Source of the DNA: Sporolactobacillus vineae DSM 21990 = SL153
Lineage (GTDB): Bacteria > Bacillota > Bacilli > Bacillales > Sporolactobacillaceae
DNA length: 64,000 bases
NCBI RefSeq assembly: GCF_000377985.1
Contig: NZ_KB899045.1
Coordinates: forward strand, 184,013 to 248,012
Reading direction: 5' to 3'
Of the stretch, positions 8,928-18,232 are shown piece after piece (position 1 is the first letter of the stretch; each line of letters begins with the position of its first letter). The notes under the pieces are model-generated. The model ran no database searches. It saw only the letters and a program-made list of their open reading frames with translations, and had not been told where the DNA came from. The translations under genes were made by a program, and so were the position numbers.

Positions 8928-11900
8928 TTCCGTGTCGCTTGCAGTTCTCAGGGATTCGTGATTTTGAGCCGACGGAACTTGACCTCGGAACAAACGGACA
9001 TATTATGATCACAGGCCCGAACGGTTCGGGCAAGTCAACGATCACCTTTTGCATGGGTGCCGTTTTGTATTCATCAAAGGTTGATGTTGAAGGACTGAGG
9101 TCAAGAAATCTACCGCCTGATCAGACCTGGAAGGCAACGATCGGGCTGCTATTTAAAAATGACGGCCAGACGAAGATCGATGAGCCCGCCTGGATTGAAT
9201 TCAGCCTTCACATTATCCAATATCCCGGCCAGCCGATGATCAAGGAATTTCTGGTGATGAAAGGCGACCAGCCCGATCAATGGAGTGAGACGGTCAAATA
9301 CATATCGGGCGACAGCTCGTTCAATTTCTCCGCGTACAAATCCGCATTGAAGTATCACTATAAAATCGATCCTGATCAATTCTATCTGATCTGGTATCAG
9401 CAGGAGATTAATCAGTTTGCGGTGATGGATCCGGAGGAACGCTTCCGGATATTCAGTGAAATGTATCAAATCGACAAAATTCAGAAACAGTGGGAAGAAA
9501 GCGTGCAAAGGCTGAAGGAGAACAAGGATTTACTGCAGTCGGCGGAAACGAACAGAAACCGGCATAAGATGAATCTGAATCTGCTGAAAACGAGCCGTGA
9601 CCGGCTGATCGACCAGCAGCGGAGACTGAAAAAAGGTGCCGGGCAATCCCTGTCGGCGCTGAAAAATCTGGAAATCGTCTATCAGCACCGGATTGAGGCG
9701 GATCGGCAGTCGATCGCGGATCTTCATAAAGCAATACACGCTGATCAGGAGCGCCTGTCCGGTCTGCAGTCGAGAAAAGAGGAACAGCAGAAGAAAGAGC
9801 AGGCCCTGCAGATGCAGTTGAAGCAAGCGGAGGCCGCAACCGAAGAGACCGGCCGGCAGCGCGCACAGGCTGAGCACGAGCGGACACAGATCCAGACGGA
9901 AACGGTGAAATTAAAAAATGAGCTGAAGGGGCTGCTGGACCGGCAGAAACAGATTGAGCATACCGAAGCCGGGGCCAGAGCACTTCGGTATGATTTACAG
10001 CAGACGCACCAGGCCACGCTCACGAAGCTGGCGGAGAATGATTCGGCAAGGGAATCCTTAACCGGCCGGCAGTCCGATTTGCTGAGAACGGTTGCCGGTC
10101 TGCAGCAGGAGATTAAAGAACAGGAGAAACAGAAACAGTTCTTTCAGGCGTTGCTTTCAAAGTTTCAGAGCAGCTATCAAGTGCAGGCTGCCATCGATCA
10201 GCTTGGGAAATCGTCAAACCGGCATAAAGAGGCATTGATGCAGACGATGCGTCAGCTTGATGCGCTGCAAAAAGAGCAGGCAGCGCTTGCCAAAGGCCGG
10301 ACGCTCTCAGAACGGCAGCAGCAGTCATTGGATTATTTTAAAGCCAGGGGTGTCGAAGCATGGCCGCTGAGAGAACTTGTTGAACTGGACGATACGGCCC
10401 GGCTGAGTGATGAAAGCCTGTTCGATACGATCAAATACACCATTTTCTTTAATGACGAAACAGCTGAGCCGCCGAATGATCTCTATCATGTGCCGCTGAA
10501 AGGTATGGTGCCGGAGAAACTGATCGACCGGATTCCAAAAATTCATTTGCGGATCAGAGAGAATCTTGACGACCGGAACTACCCTTATGCGGCCAAGGCG
10601 CTGTACTGGGTGCAGCAGTTTTTTCAGAAAACCGGTATTTATATTGAGCACAACACCCTTCATGATCCAAGGGGCTTGCGCGGCAGACAGGAGAAACAAG
10701 GATACATTTTAAGCGAGCAGGCGATCCGGCTGAGAAGGGCTGAAGTTGCCCGGCTTCTCGATAAAGTGTCAGGACAGGTTGACGAGCTGAAAGGGCAGTA
10801 TGATCAGGAGACAAAACAGTACCAGTTCCTAAATGGCCGGATTCAACAGGTCAAAGAAGCTGAACTGTTTATGACCCGGCGTCAGGAACGGATTAAGTGC
10901 AGAGAGGATCTGGATGATGCAGAAGAGGCACTGACTGGGATCATCAGTCAGCTGCGTGACGTCGGGGCAGCGTTTCAGCAGCTGTCTCAAGACCGGATTG
11001 AACAGGAGCATCGGATCGGTCTTGTTGAGAAGGAACTCGATTTCTATCGTGCCCTGGGCGAGAGCAAACTGAAGTATGAAGCGCTTCATCAGTTACAGGA
11101 AAAGGAAGCCGAGAAATCCAGGGAGATCGAATCACTGAAGTCGGAGATTAACCGGCTGGAGCGGATGACCGATGAATGTGAGCGGTCGCTGAGCAATCTG
11201 AACCGGCGGCAAAGCGTCACGCAGCGCACGTGGGAACGGCTGTCGCAGGAAATGGAAACCAGGGAAGCTCATCGAAAGCAGGCTCAGGAACATCTGGAAA
11301 ACGCCAAAAGTGATCGGGTGAAGGTGATCCAGGGACTTCAGGATTTTCAGAAAACAGTTCCGGACTTATATAAAGAGCTGACGGCGGCTTTTGAGCCGGA
11401 CACGAACAGTTCCGAAATTCAGCTGAAGAAAAGTCTGGAAGACGGTGAGATTACCTTTAATACGGCGAAAAATGAAACGGGTATTGATCCGGCGGCACAG
11501 GAAAACTATCAAAAGGCACTTGAGGAGTTCGACCGGCTGGAAAAAGAGTACCAGCAGACGATGGTGCTGCTGGAAGGCAACAAAGCGACAGTAGAGAAGG
11601 TCAGGGAGAATCTGGAGACGACCGTAAATATGCGGATTCTGGAAATCAAGAACCGTTTTACTGTCTATATGGGGGTATTTCAGTTTCAGGGCGAAATCAG
11701 CTGGGAATCGCTGACGGACAAAAGGGACCGAACACATTTTAAACTCTATGTTAAAGCGCGAAAAGAGGGGCATCGGGGGTCGATGGAAGATGTCAGTGTC
11801 AAAGCGCGCGGCGGCCGGGTCGGAAGAGGTGTTTCAGGCGGTGAGGAATCACTGAGCTCGCTGCTGTTCGCACTGGCCCTTCTGCGGAATCTTGAAACGG

Positions 11901-12121
11901 CCCCCAGCTTTATTGTTCTTGATGAATTCGACAGTGCGCTTGATGAGCAGCGGAAAAACAAAGTATTTGACCTTTATGTCGATCAGCTGCAGCGGCGCTT
12001 GATCGTCCTGACGCCGAAGACGCATGAGAAAGATTATGTCGATCGATTCAACAAAGCATTTGTGGTTCAGCACGATCCGCGGATCCCGAGAAGCAGGGTG
12101 ATTGGGATTTATATGAAGTGA
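8924..12121 (+). CDS. jetC: Wadjet-system SMC-like ATPase JetC
   Basis: 1065 residues. Walker A GPNGSGKST is at 31-39 (Lys37). A long coiled coil covers about 165-450 and 615-900, with a compact non-coiled hinge between them (about 465-600, PLRELVEL to the Gly-Arg-rich segment). The ABC signature VSGGEES is at 970-976 and Walker B FIVLDEFDSALDE has Asp1000-Glu1001. This is the full architecture of an SMC/MukB-like loop-extruding motor. In Wadjet, JetC with JetA and JetB detects small circular DNA and feeds it to JetD for cutting. The head motifs are intact, so the system looks functional. No clear terminator follows directly. Confidence 0.88.
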   Translation: MIPCRLQFSGIRDFEPTELDLGTNGHIMITGPNGSGKSTITFCMGAVLYSSKVDVEGLRSRNLPPDQTWKATIGLLFKNDGQTKIDEPAWIEFSLHIIQYPGQPMIKEFLVMKGDQPDQWSETVKYISGDSSFNFSAYKSALKYHYKIDPDQFYLIWYQQEINQFAVMDPEERFRIFSEMYQIDKIQKQWEESVQRLKENKDLLQSAETNRNRHKMNLNLLKTSRDRLIDQQRRLKKGAGQSLSALKNLEIVYQHRIEADRQSIADLHKAIHADQERLSGLQSRKEEQQKKEQALQMQLKQAEAATEETGRQRAQAEHERTQIQTETVKLKNELKGLLDRQKQIEHTEAGARALRYDLQQTHQATLTKLAENDSARESLTGRQSDLLRTVAGLQQEIKEQEKQKQFFQALLSKFQSSYQVQAAIDQLGKSSNRHKEALMQTMRQLDALQKEQAALAKGRTLSERQQQSLDYFKARGVEAWPLRELVELDDTARLSDESLFDTIKYTIFFNDETAEPPNDLYHVPLKGMVPEKLIDRIPKIHLRIRENLDDRNYPYAAKALYWVQQFFQKTGIYIEHNTLHDPRGLRGRQEKQGYILSEQAIRLRRAEVARLLDKVSGQVDELKGQYDQETKQYQFLNGRIQQVKEAELFMTRRQERIKCREDLDDAEEALTGIISQLRDVGAAFQQLSQDRIEQEHRIGLVEKELDFYRALGESKLKYEALHQLQEKEAEKSREIESLKSEINRLERMTDECERSLSNLNRRQSVTQRTWERLSQEMETREAHRKQAQEHLENAKSDRVKVIQGLQDFQKTVPDLYKELTAAFEPDTNSSEIQLKKSLEDGEITFNTAKNETGIDPAAQENYQKALEEFDRLEKEYQQTMVLLEGNKATVEKVRENLETTVNMRILEIKNRFTVYMGVFQFQGEISWESLTDKRDRTHFKLYVKARKEGHRGSMEDVSVKARGGRVGRGVSGGEESLSSLLFALALLRNLETAPSFIVLDEFDSALDEQRKNKVFDLYVDQLQRRLIVLTPKTHEKDYVDRFNKAFVVQHDPRIPRSRVIGIYMK

Positions 12122-12535
12122 TTTTTCCCGGGTCCTGGCCTTTTCCAGTCGGAACGGTCGGAATAAAAGGAATGAGGAATGATCCGATCGACCTGGCAGA
12201 CAGACGGTGCCTTTTTCCTCAGCACACGGGAAAATTTGTTATAATAGTCACAGTTAAATGGTCGTTCAATGTCGAATCCACTTTTGCATGATAGCCATAG
12301 AGGCGTTAAAATAGGAAAACGTCATGATTTGTATGTGCGTGAGGGTTAACAGCCGCATGAATGGACACACTGATAAAATGCCGAAAATAGATCGACATCT
12401 CAGCAGAATATATCGCCCTTCGTGAAAATATATCGACGTTCAGCGGAATATATCGCCTTTCGCGAAAACAGACAATGATGGGTTATGGGCTGACGGAATA
12501 ATCAGTTAAACTAAAATTAAAGGAATGATTCGTAT
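12122..12535. other. Intergenic region downstream of jetC
   Basis: No gene seen. It holds a TATAAT at 12240-12245 without a good -35, the 20-bp-period repeat array at 12383-12468, and an AAAGGA ribosome-binding site for the small gene at 12536. Confidence 0.5.
12383..12468. repeat. Intergenic tandem array, 20-21 bp period
   Basis: Four units aligned on ATATATCG (first copy ATAGATCG): the ATCG cores are at 12391, 12412, 12432 and 12452, i.e. 21, 20 and 20 bases apart. Units alternate: the first and third continue GAC..TCAGC, the second and fourth GCC.TTCG.GAA. So the real repeat is a dimer of about 40 bp. It lies between jetC and a small hypothetical gene. Confidence 0.75.
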
Positions 12536-12709
12536 ATGTTTTTCAGCAAGTCAGATACTTCCGGTCGGAAATTTGTGATTAAGAGCCGTTTCCTCAATAT
12601 TTATCTTAACAACCGGAAGCATGAACCCATGCTGACCGCATTGAAGAACGCCTATCGCAACAACAAGATGATTCATGAGTCGATCAGAAAAAATGAGAGC
12701 GGGGATTAA
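12536..12709 (+). CDS. Small basic hypothetical protein, 57 residues
   Basis: An ATG at 12536 with AAAGGA upstream opens 57 codons ending at a TAA. The product is rich in Lys, Arg and Asn (FVIKSRFLNIYLNNRKHEP, then a helix with LKNAYRNNKMIHESIRKNE) and has no signal peptide or membrane segment. Codon use and the ribosome-binding site look real, and the ORF ends shortly before the converging OsmC terminator. I do not recognise the family; a nucleic-acid-binding or ribosome-associated peptide would fit the charge but this is a guess. Confidence 0.5.
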   Translation: MFFSKSDTSGRKFVIKSRFLNIYLNNRKHEPMLTALKNAYRNNKMIHESIRKNESGD

Positions 12710-12751
12710 ACGGGGGAGTCGGACCGCTTCTCCAATCTGCGGAAAAACAAA

Positions 12752-12777
12752 AGCCGGAGAGAAGGGCCTCTCCGGCT
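12752..12777 (-). terminator. Terminator of the osmC-like gene
   Basis: A perfect 10-bp stem AGCCGGAGAG / CTCTCCGGCT. On the minus strand it is followed by TTTTGTTTTT. It may also end transcription of the small gene on the plus strand. Confidence 0.75.
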
Positions 12778-12798
12778 TCGCTGTTACACGTTTTATGT

Positions 12799-13194
12799 TT
12801 ATCTGGATGCCGTCTGTTCCTGAACGATGTCCAGCGTTTCCTCAACTTCAATCGCACCTTTGACCGACTGGGCAATGGTGCAGTTCGAGTATACATGATT
12901 GAACAGGCGCCGGATCAGCTTTTCGTCAAGATCGGTTCCTTTCAGTGTGAAGTGCACACCGACTTTTCGGATCGGCAGCGGTTCCTCTTTGGCGCGTACC
13001 TTGTCCGTATCCACTGTCAGCTCGCTGTACTGGATCTTGCGGCGGTCGAGCAGCGTCCGGAATGTCATGGCGCTGCATGCACCGATTGAAATTTCCAGCA
13101 GATCACCGGGCCGGAAGTCGCCGCTTTTGTTGATCTTCATCGTTCCATGTTCATGATTCAGGACAAATCCGTCATCCACAGCTTTTAATGTCAT
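12799..13194 (-). CDS. OsmC-family peroxide-reducing protein
   Basis: 131 residues, the usual size of the OsmC/Ohr superfamily. The first conserved cysteine sits in ISIGACSAMTFRTLL (about residue 40) at the start of the long central helix, and the second in VYSNCTIAQSVKG (about residue 105), the pair that reduces organic hydroperoxides in this family. It is a single gene with its own terminator. Most OsmC proteins of this type are cytoplasmic thiol peroxidases. The exact subgroup (OsmC, Ohr or YhfA-like) is not certain; the short N-terminus suggests a YhfA-like member. Confidence 0.85.
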   Translation of the reverse strand: MTLKAVDDGFVLNHEHGTMKINKSGDFRPGDLLEISIGACSAMTFRTLLDRRKIQYSELTVDTDKVRAKEEPLPIRKVGVHFTLKGTDLDEKLIRRLFNHVYSNCTIAQSVKGAIEVEETLDIVQEQTASR

Positions 13195-13391
13195 TTCCCA
13201 TTCCCCCTGCCTCTGAAAATAGCAAGTTCCGGCGGAATTGTCAAAGACACTGCCCCTGGCGGCACTTTTAATAATAAGATTATCCGCAAATCAATGAAAA
13301 AAATACACAATCTGCGCTATAATGGAAAAATAATATTAATTTAGTGTAAAGACAGAGGACAGTCATAGATTTGCGGGAGGAGGTCATTGTC

Positions 13392-13946
13392 TTGCTGAAA
13401 AATAAAAAAGCGTTCTGGATCTGGATGGTGCTCAGTCTTTTTATTATAGCCATGATCTACCGGGGATCGGCGATGCCGTATTCTCAGCAGGATATTCAGC
13501 CTTTTTTAAGAGCACACTTTCAATGGACTTCCGAGACATTTCCCCATATCAGTTTTAATTACAGTGGAGAACAAATTACGTCGGCCGACCCCTACGCCTT
13601 TTTCGAATTTGCGGTGCGCAAGGCCAGCCATGTGATGGAGTATATGCTGCTGACGTTCATGCTGATCAATATGTTCATGACCACGATTCTGCCGCGCTTT
13701 TTCTGCTATTTATTCGGCCCCGGTGCGGCACTCTGCTATTCTTTCTTCGATGAATATCACCAGACGTTCATTGCCGGAAGAACAGGGCACCTGATCGATT
13801 CGCTGACCTTTGACCTGAGCGGTATGATTCTGGCGATGATCCTTGTCTTTCTTCTCGACCTTTATTTCAAGCTGCTTTACACAGGCAGCGGCCATCATCA
13901 CTCATCTTCACGTCCGCGTCCGCGGCATGCGCACAGTGAAGGCTAA
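13392..13946 (+). CDS. VanZ-family membrane protein
   Basis: 184 residues from a TTG start at 13392, chosen because GGAGGAGG ends eight bases before it; a TTG seven codons further upstream overlaps that ribosome-binding site. A first membrane helix (WIWMVLSLFIIAMIY) is followed by an outside loop, then the VanZ signature: RKASHVMEYMLLTF, YSFFDEYHQTFIAGRTG and a final helix after LIDSLTFDLSG. The C-terminus is His/Arg/Ser-rich and cytoplasmic. VanZ proteins are linked to teicoplanin resistance in one case, but the wider family's role is unknown. Confidence 0.85.
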   Translation: MLKNKKAFWIWMVLSLFIIAMIYRGSAMPYSQQDIQPFLRAHFQWTSETFPHISFNYSGEQITSADPYAFFEFAVRKASHVMEYMLLTFMLINMFMTTILPRFFCYLFGPGAALCYSFFDEYHQTFIAGRTGHLIDSLTFDLSGMILAMILVFLLDLYFKLLYTGSGHHHSSSRPRPRHAHSEG

Positions 13947-13965
13947 TCCTTTTTGGACCATCCGC

Positions 13966-13992
13966 TAAAAGTTTCCGGGATTTTTCCGATAA
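13966..13992 (+). promoter_or_regulatory. Sigma-D promoter of the chemoreceptor gene
   Basis: TAAA, a 15-base spacer and TCCGATAA. The B. subtilis sigma-D consensus is TAAA-N15-GCCGATAT, so both boxes and the spacing fit. It lies about 210 bases upstream of the chemoreceptor gene and puts that gene in the motility regulon. Confidence 0.6.
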
Positions 13993-14202
13993 AAAATATG
14001 AATCAGGTTCTGCAGAGAAACCGCAGGACGGATTTGCCGGATCGTTCCATGATTCGGCAGGGTTCGACCGTTCTGCCGGTGTCTCTTTTTTTGCTTCATA
14101 TAGGCTTAAAGGCCCGGGATTCCGGGACTGTTTGCCGGCTGTACACCGGTAGTCCGAAAGATAAATAATTCATTATCTACATAGAAGTGAGGGTATTTGA
14201 CG

Positions 14203-16356
14203 ATGAAGAACGACAGCAGCAAGTCTGAACAGCAAATTCCCGATCAGAAGGCGCAACAGAGCCAAAAGGTTTCTGCTCCTGAAGCCGGGAGACATGTTGA
14301 AAAGGGACCGTTTTCCTGGATCGGCAGGGTACGCCTAAGCCATTTCCGGGAGAAGCACCTGATCCACGGGCCGCTGACTCGGCTCAGTATCCGGAAGCAG
14401 TTTCTGATCCCGTTTATCACGGCGATTGTGATCATTGGTCTGGCGGGCGGACTTTTCAGCTATTTTTACGGAGCCAAAGTTACGGAAAATCAGCTGAAGC
14501 AGTCCACAATCGCACAGTTGAAAGCAACCAACCAGAATTTTGAGACCTATTTCTCGGATGCTCAATCGGTGGTCGGGCAGTTTAGCGGAAGCGAGCTTCT
14601 GAATCAGCCGGTGAAGAATCAGGATCAGATCAATAAGTCGTTCCAGAATGTGATCAGTACCAACACCAAATATCAGGCGCTGACTTACGCGATGCCGGAT
14701 AAGAAGATCATTCGCGCACCACTTTACTTTTTTGATAAAAGCTATGATCCGACGAAACAGTTCTGGTATACGGTCGGAGCCAATGGGGCAGGCAAAGCGG
14801 GCTGGACCGATCCTTATCTGGACAATGTAACCAAAGAGTATGTTGTCAGCGTCACTCAGGCAGTGATGAGCAGCGGGAATTCGCAGATCAAAGGGGTTCT
14901 GAAACTCGATCTGTTTATCCAGTCGATTGTGAATGAGGTCAACAACACTCGGTTTGGCCGGACCGGATATGCATTTTTGCTGGATCCGTCCGGGACGTAT
15001 ATCGCCGCGCCGAAGAATAAGCTGATCGGCACCAGCCTGGCGAAACAGCCTTTTTACCAGAAACTGATCCAGATGGGGAAGAGCGGCAGTTTTTATGGAA
15101 AAATTAATGGCCGGGACAAGCTGATCTGTTTCCAGCGAAATGCCACGACAGGCTGGATTCTGATCGGGGCGATCGACCGCAGTGAAATTTCCGGTCAGGC
15201 TAATCTGATCACCTTACCGTCGGCAGTGACGGTGCTGCTGATTCTGCTCATTGCGATTTGTGTCACGACCTTCCTGCTGCGAAGTGTCGTTTTCCGGCTC
15301 AGAACGATCCAGCAGGCGGCAAGGAAAGTCGAGCAGGGTGATCTGACTGTTTCTCTGCCTGTCATCGGCAACGATGAACTCTCGGAACTGACGACCAGTA
15401 TCAACACCATGGCGAAAGTCAACCGGGCGGCTTTCCGGAAAATGACAGAGGTGACCCGGCAGGTCGCCGGGGCCTCGCAGACACTGGTTGCGAGTGCTGA
15501 GGAAAATGTCGCCTCAACCAATGAAATCAGTGCGACGGTTCAGGAGATTGCCACCGGGGCGACGAACCAGTCGACAGCACTTGATGAAAACCGGAATTCA
15601 CTGGAATCTCTTGTCACACAGATCAGAAAGATAGATGAAAGCAGTAAGAAAGTCCTCACCGGCGCCAATCAGATGAGTACAACATCAAAAGGCGGCGAGA
15701 AGGCGATGAGCCACCTGTTCACTCAGTCGAAGGCCGCGGCGGAAACTACCGGTCAGATCATCGAAGCCGTCAATCATCTGGAAAAACATACAAAGAACAT
15801 CAACCAGATCATCGATGTGCTGGACAGTATCGCCCGCCGGACCAACCTCCTCTCCCTGAATGCAAGCATCGAAGCGGCCCATGCCGGGGAGCAGGGCAAG
15901 GGCTTCGCAGTGGTTGCCAGCGAGATCCGCAAACTGGCGCGGCAGACCAATGAATCGCTGCAGCAAGTAACGCAGACGATTGCGTCGATGACCAAAGAAA
16001 CGGCGCATGCCGTTGCACTCTGCGAACAGACAACGGAATCGGTTAAGGCACAGGGCGAAGCCGTCGAAGCGACGAGCAACACCTTCAAGCAGATTGAAGC
16101 GACCATTGAGGAAAATGTAAAAGGGATCCGGTCAATTGCCGAATCCATCAGGCTGACCCAGGAACATACCGGACAGATCAGTCAGGGGATGCAGACGATT
16201 GCATCGACGAGTGAAGAAACCGCCGCCAGCACCGAGGAAGTCAGCGCGTCCGTTGAAGAGCAGACCGCGGCGATGGAAGAGCTGAACAAGCTGGCCGGCG
16301 ACCTGGATGAGCAGGCTCAGCTGATGCGCGACGCCATCAGCCGTTACAAAATCTGA
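14203..16356 (+). CDS. Methyl-accepting chemotaxis protein
   Basis: 717 residues from the ATG at 14203 (GTGAGGG stands about ten bases upstream; a TTG at 14197 is too close). A hydrophilic N-tail of about 60 residues precedes TM1 (about 67-90). The outside sensor (about 95-335) resembles a dCache domain, with the segment [20 protein letters not shown] typical of small-molecule-binding Cache folds. TM2 is about 340-362, followed by HAMP and the long signalling coiled coil whose conserved tip is visible ([20 protein letters not shown], then [10 protein letters not shown]). It passes ligand binding to CheA/CheW. The ligand is unknown. A sigma-D promoter lies upstream and a strong terminator follows. 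Confidence 0.92.
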   Translation: MKNDSSKSEQQIPDQKAQQSQKVSAPEAGRHVEKGPFSWIGRVRLSHFREKHLIHGPLTRLSIRKQFLIPFITAIVIIGLAGGLFSYFYGAKVTENQLKQSTIAQLKATNQNFETYFSDAQSVVGQFSGSELLNQPVKNQDQINKSFQNVISTNTKYQALTYAMPDKKIIRAPLYFFDKSYDPTKQFWYTVGANGAGKAGWTDPYLDNVTKEYVVSVTQAVMSSGNSQIKGVLKLDLFIQSIVNEVNNTRFGRTGYAFLLDPSGTYIAAPKNKLIGTSLAKQPFYQKLIQMGKSGSFYGKINGRDKLICFQRNATTGWILIGAIDRSEISGQANLITLPSAVTVLLILLIAICVTTFLLRSVVFRLRTIQQAARKVEQGDLTVSLPVIGNDELSELTTSINTMAKVNRAAFRKMTEVTRQVAGASQTLVASAEENVASTNEISATVQEIATGATNQSTALDENRNSLESLVTQIRKIDESSKKVLTGANQMSTTSKGGEKAMSHLFTQSKAAAETTGQIIEAVNHLEKHTKNINQIIDVLDSIARRTNLLSLNASIEAAHAGEQGKGFAVVASEIRKLARQTNESLQQVTQTIASMTKETAHAVALCEQTTESVKAQGEAVEATSNTFKQIEATIEENVKGIRSIAESIRLTQEHTGQISQGMQTIASTSEETAASTEEVSASVEEQTAAMEELNKLAGDLDEQAQLMRDAISRYKI

Positions 16357-16371
16357 AAAAGAGAAAAGTGG

Positions 16372-16400
16372 AAGGCCGGCGGATATCCGCCGGCCTTTTT
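16372..16400 (+). terminator. Terminator of the chemoreceptor gene
   Basis: Perfect stem AAGGCCGGCGG / CCGCCGGCCTT with an ATAT loop, followed by a T run. Confidence 0.85.
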
Positions 16401-16531
16401 ATAAAGGAAGAAATTTGATTTTGCGGGGACATGGAACAGGTGCGGGGATGCTGAAAATCGGGATGAGCAGACACCCTGAAGCACTCTGAAATACCCGAAA
16501 GGCGCTCCGAAATCCGGTTCCTTTCTCTAAT

Positions 16532-17764
16532 TCAGATCACCCAGGCACCTTTGCGAAAGATCGGTGTCCGTGAGCCGTCGGCGGATTCGCCGTCGATGTC
16601 CAGTTCACCGGAGCCGACCATGAAGTCAACGTGGGTCAGGCTGTAATTGGCGCCGTTTGCCGCAAGCTCTTTTTCAGTCATCTCACGGCCGCCGCGGTAG
16701 TTGAACGGGAAGGAGGTGCCGAGCGCCAGATGGCAGGAGGCATTTTCATCATAGAGTGTATTGTAAAAAATCAGGCCGGTATCGGAAATCGGCGAGTGAT
16801 GCGGCACGAGCGACACTTCGCCGAGATAGTGGGCACCTTCGTCCGTTTGAACGATCTGTTTCAGTGTGTCGTAGCCTTTTTCCGCTTGAAAGTCAACGAC
16901 ACGTCCGTTTTTGAAGGTCAGTGAGAAGCGGTCGATCAGATTTCCGGAAAAATTCAGCGGTTTGGTGCTGGATACCGTCCCGTTGACACCGCTTTTCAGC
17001 GGCATGGTGAAGACTTCTTCGGTTGGCAGATTCGGGCGGAACGGGGTACCTTTTCCATTCGTCATCTCACCGCTGATCCAGAGGTGCTCGGCCGGCAGTT
17101 CAATCGTCAGATCGGTGCCCGGCGCTGTATAGTGCAGGGCCTTGAACCGCTTATCGTTGAGCACGCCCATTTTATTGCGGAGATTATTCAGATGGTCGGT
17201 CCAGGCTTTTTCCGGATCTTCCCGGTCCGACCGGGTGATGGTGAAAATCTGTTTCCACAGGGCATCGATCCGTTCGGATGCATCGAGATCAGGGAAAATT
17301 TTTGCTGCCCAGGCGTCGGTCGGCACGGACACGATCGACCAGCTGACCGTCGCGCTGATCTTGGCTTCAGAAAATTTCTTGTTCGCCTGAGCGCTGACTT
17401 TCTGCGCCGTGGCGATGCGAGCCGGATCGATGCCGCTGAGCAGATCCGGATTTGGTGAATAGATGTAGAGAAAAGCGGCGTTGCTGTCGACCAGTGCCTG
17501 ATAGCCGCCGGCACGCCAGGCCGGATAGGACTGAAAGGCCTCATCCGGCGCCAGTTCGAAACGGGCCCGGGTGATTGCTTCATCGGTCCATTCGACATAG
17601 ACATTCTTTGCGCCGGCCTGATAGGCTTTCTTTACCGTCCGGCGCACAAATTCCGGTGATTCGACAGGGGCAAGGATCAGGACATCCTGACCTTTCTGGA
17701 CATTCAGGCCGACGTTGACGGTGATGTCGGCATAATGGTCTAATAATTGCTCAAAATTCTCCAT
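16532..17764 (-). CDS. M29-family metallo-aminopeptidase (AmpS/PepS type)
   Basis: 410 residues from an ATG preceded by GGAGGG; an in-frame upstream ATG at 17794 lacks a ribosome-binding site. Blocks of thermophilic-type aminopeptidases (M29) are clear: the segment PTEEVFTMPLKSGVNGTVSS with its metal-binding Glu, the EGAHYLGEVSLVPHHSPIS block, FYNTLYDENASCHLALGTSF and HVDFMVGSGELDIDG, supplying the Glu, His and Asp ligands of a two-metal site. These cytosolic enzymes release N-terminal amino acids from peptides. It is a single gene, convergent with the chemoreceptor. Confidence 0.9.
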   Translation of the reverse strand: MENFEQLLDHYADITVNVGLNVQKGQDVLILAPVESPEFVRRTVKKAYQAGAKNVYVEWTDEAITRARFELAPDEAFQSYPAWRAGGYQALVDSNAAFLYIYSPNPDLLSGIDPARIATAQKVSAQANKKFSEAKISATVSWSIVSVPTDAWAAKIFPDLDASERIDALWKQIFTITRSDREDPEKAWTDHLNNLRNKMGVLNDKRFKALHYTAPGTDLTIELPAEHLWISGEMTNGKGTPFRPNLPTEEVFTMPLKSGVNGTVSSTKPLNFSGNLIDRFSLTFKNGRVVDFQAEKGYDTLKQIVQTDEGAHYLGEVSLVPHHSPISDTGLIFYNTLYDENASCHLALGTSFPFNYRGGREMTEKELAANGANYSLTHVDFMVGSGELDIDGESADGSRTPIFRKGAWVI

Positions 17765-17896
17765 AGTCTTCCCTCCGATTGGCTCATGACACAAGTGTTG
17801 TTAACCTCATTCATTCTATCACAGCGGGAATAGGCGGACCGTATCCGGGCATCTGCATAGACTGATAGGGAAAACGTGGTGGAGGTGACAGCAGTC

Positions 17897-17995
17897 ATGG
17901 GTGCTTCTGCAGGTATTGGCCACAGCTCCGGTTTTGCGCTGTTAGTGGTTCTGTTTATCCTTTTGATCATCATCGGCGCCAGCTGGTGTTATTGA
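17897..17995 (+). CDS. YjcZ-family sporulation micropeptide
   Basis: A 32-residue ORF with GGAGGTG 11 bases upstream. The short Gly/Ser-rich head (MGASAGIGHSSG) is followed by one hydrophobic helix, FALLVVLFILLIIIGASW, ending in Cys-Tyr. This is the form of YjcZ-type sporulation proteins (GFALIVVLFILLIIVGAS-like), which are found almost only in endospore formers and are thought to sit in a spore membrane or coat. It is followed by a strong terminator, supporting a separate small transcript. The gene is easily missed because of its size. Confidence 0.8.
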   Translation: MGASAGIGHSSGFALLVVLFILLIIIGASWCY

Positions 17996-18049
17996 GAACT
18001 CCGGCCGGAAATGGTGAACCATTTCCATCGGACCGTTAAGATGCAAAAA

Positions 18050-18094
18050 AATGAAGGAATGGCACCCTATGCGGCGCCGTTCCTTCATTTTTTT
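18050..18094 (+). terminator. Strong terminator after the YjcZ-type gene
   Basis: A long stem, AATGAAGGAATGGC pairing with GCCGTTCCTTCATT with one mismatch, followed by seven T. Confidence 0.8.
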
Positions 18095-18232
18095 AGTGCT
18101 TTTTTTTTCGCATCGCCATATGACGCTGTTCCCTGAGCCCCGGCGGATTGTAAAGCGCGTCATGACCGGGACAGGCGTTACATAAAATAGAAGAGACGGC
18201 TGTTCACCCGCAGCAGGGAGGAGGACTTCGGT

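Noticed and set aside
16415-16520. Possible fifth repeat array of about 21 bp after the chemoreceptor gene
   Set aside because: GCGGGGA and CTGAAA/CCGAAA motifs recur, but spacings are irregular (19, 25, 10, 21), so it does not reach the standard of the other four arrays.
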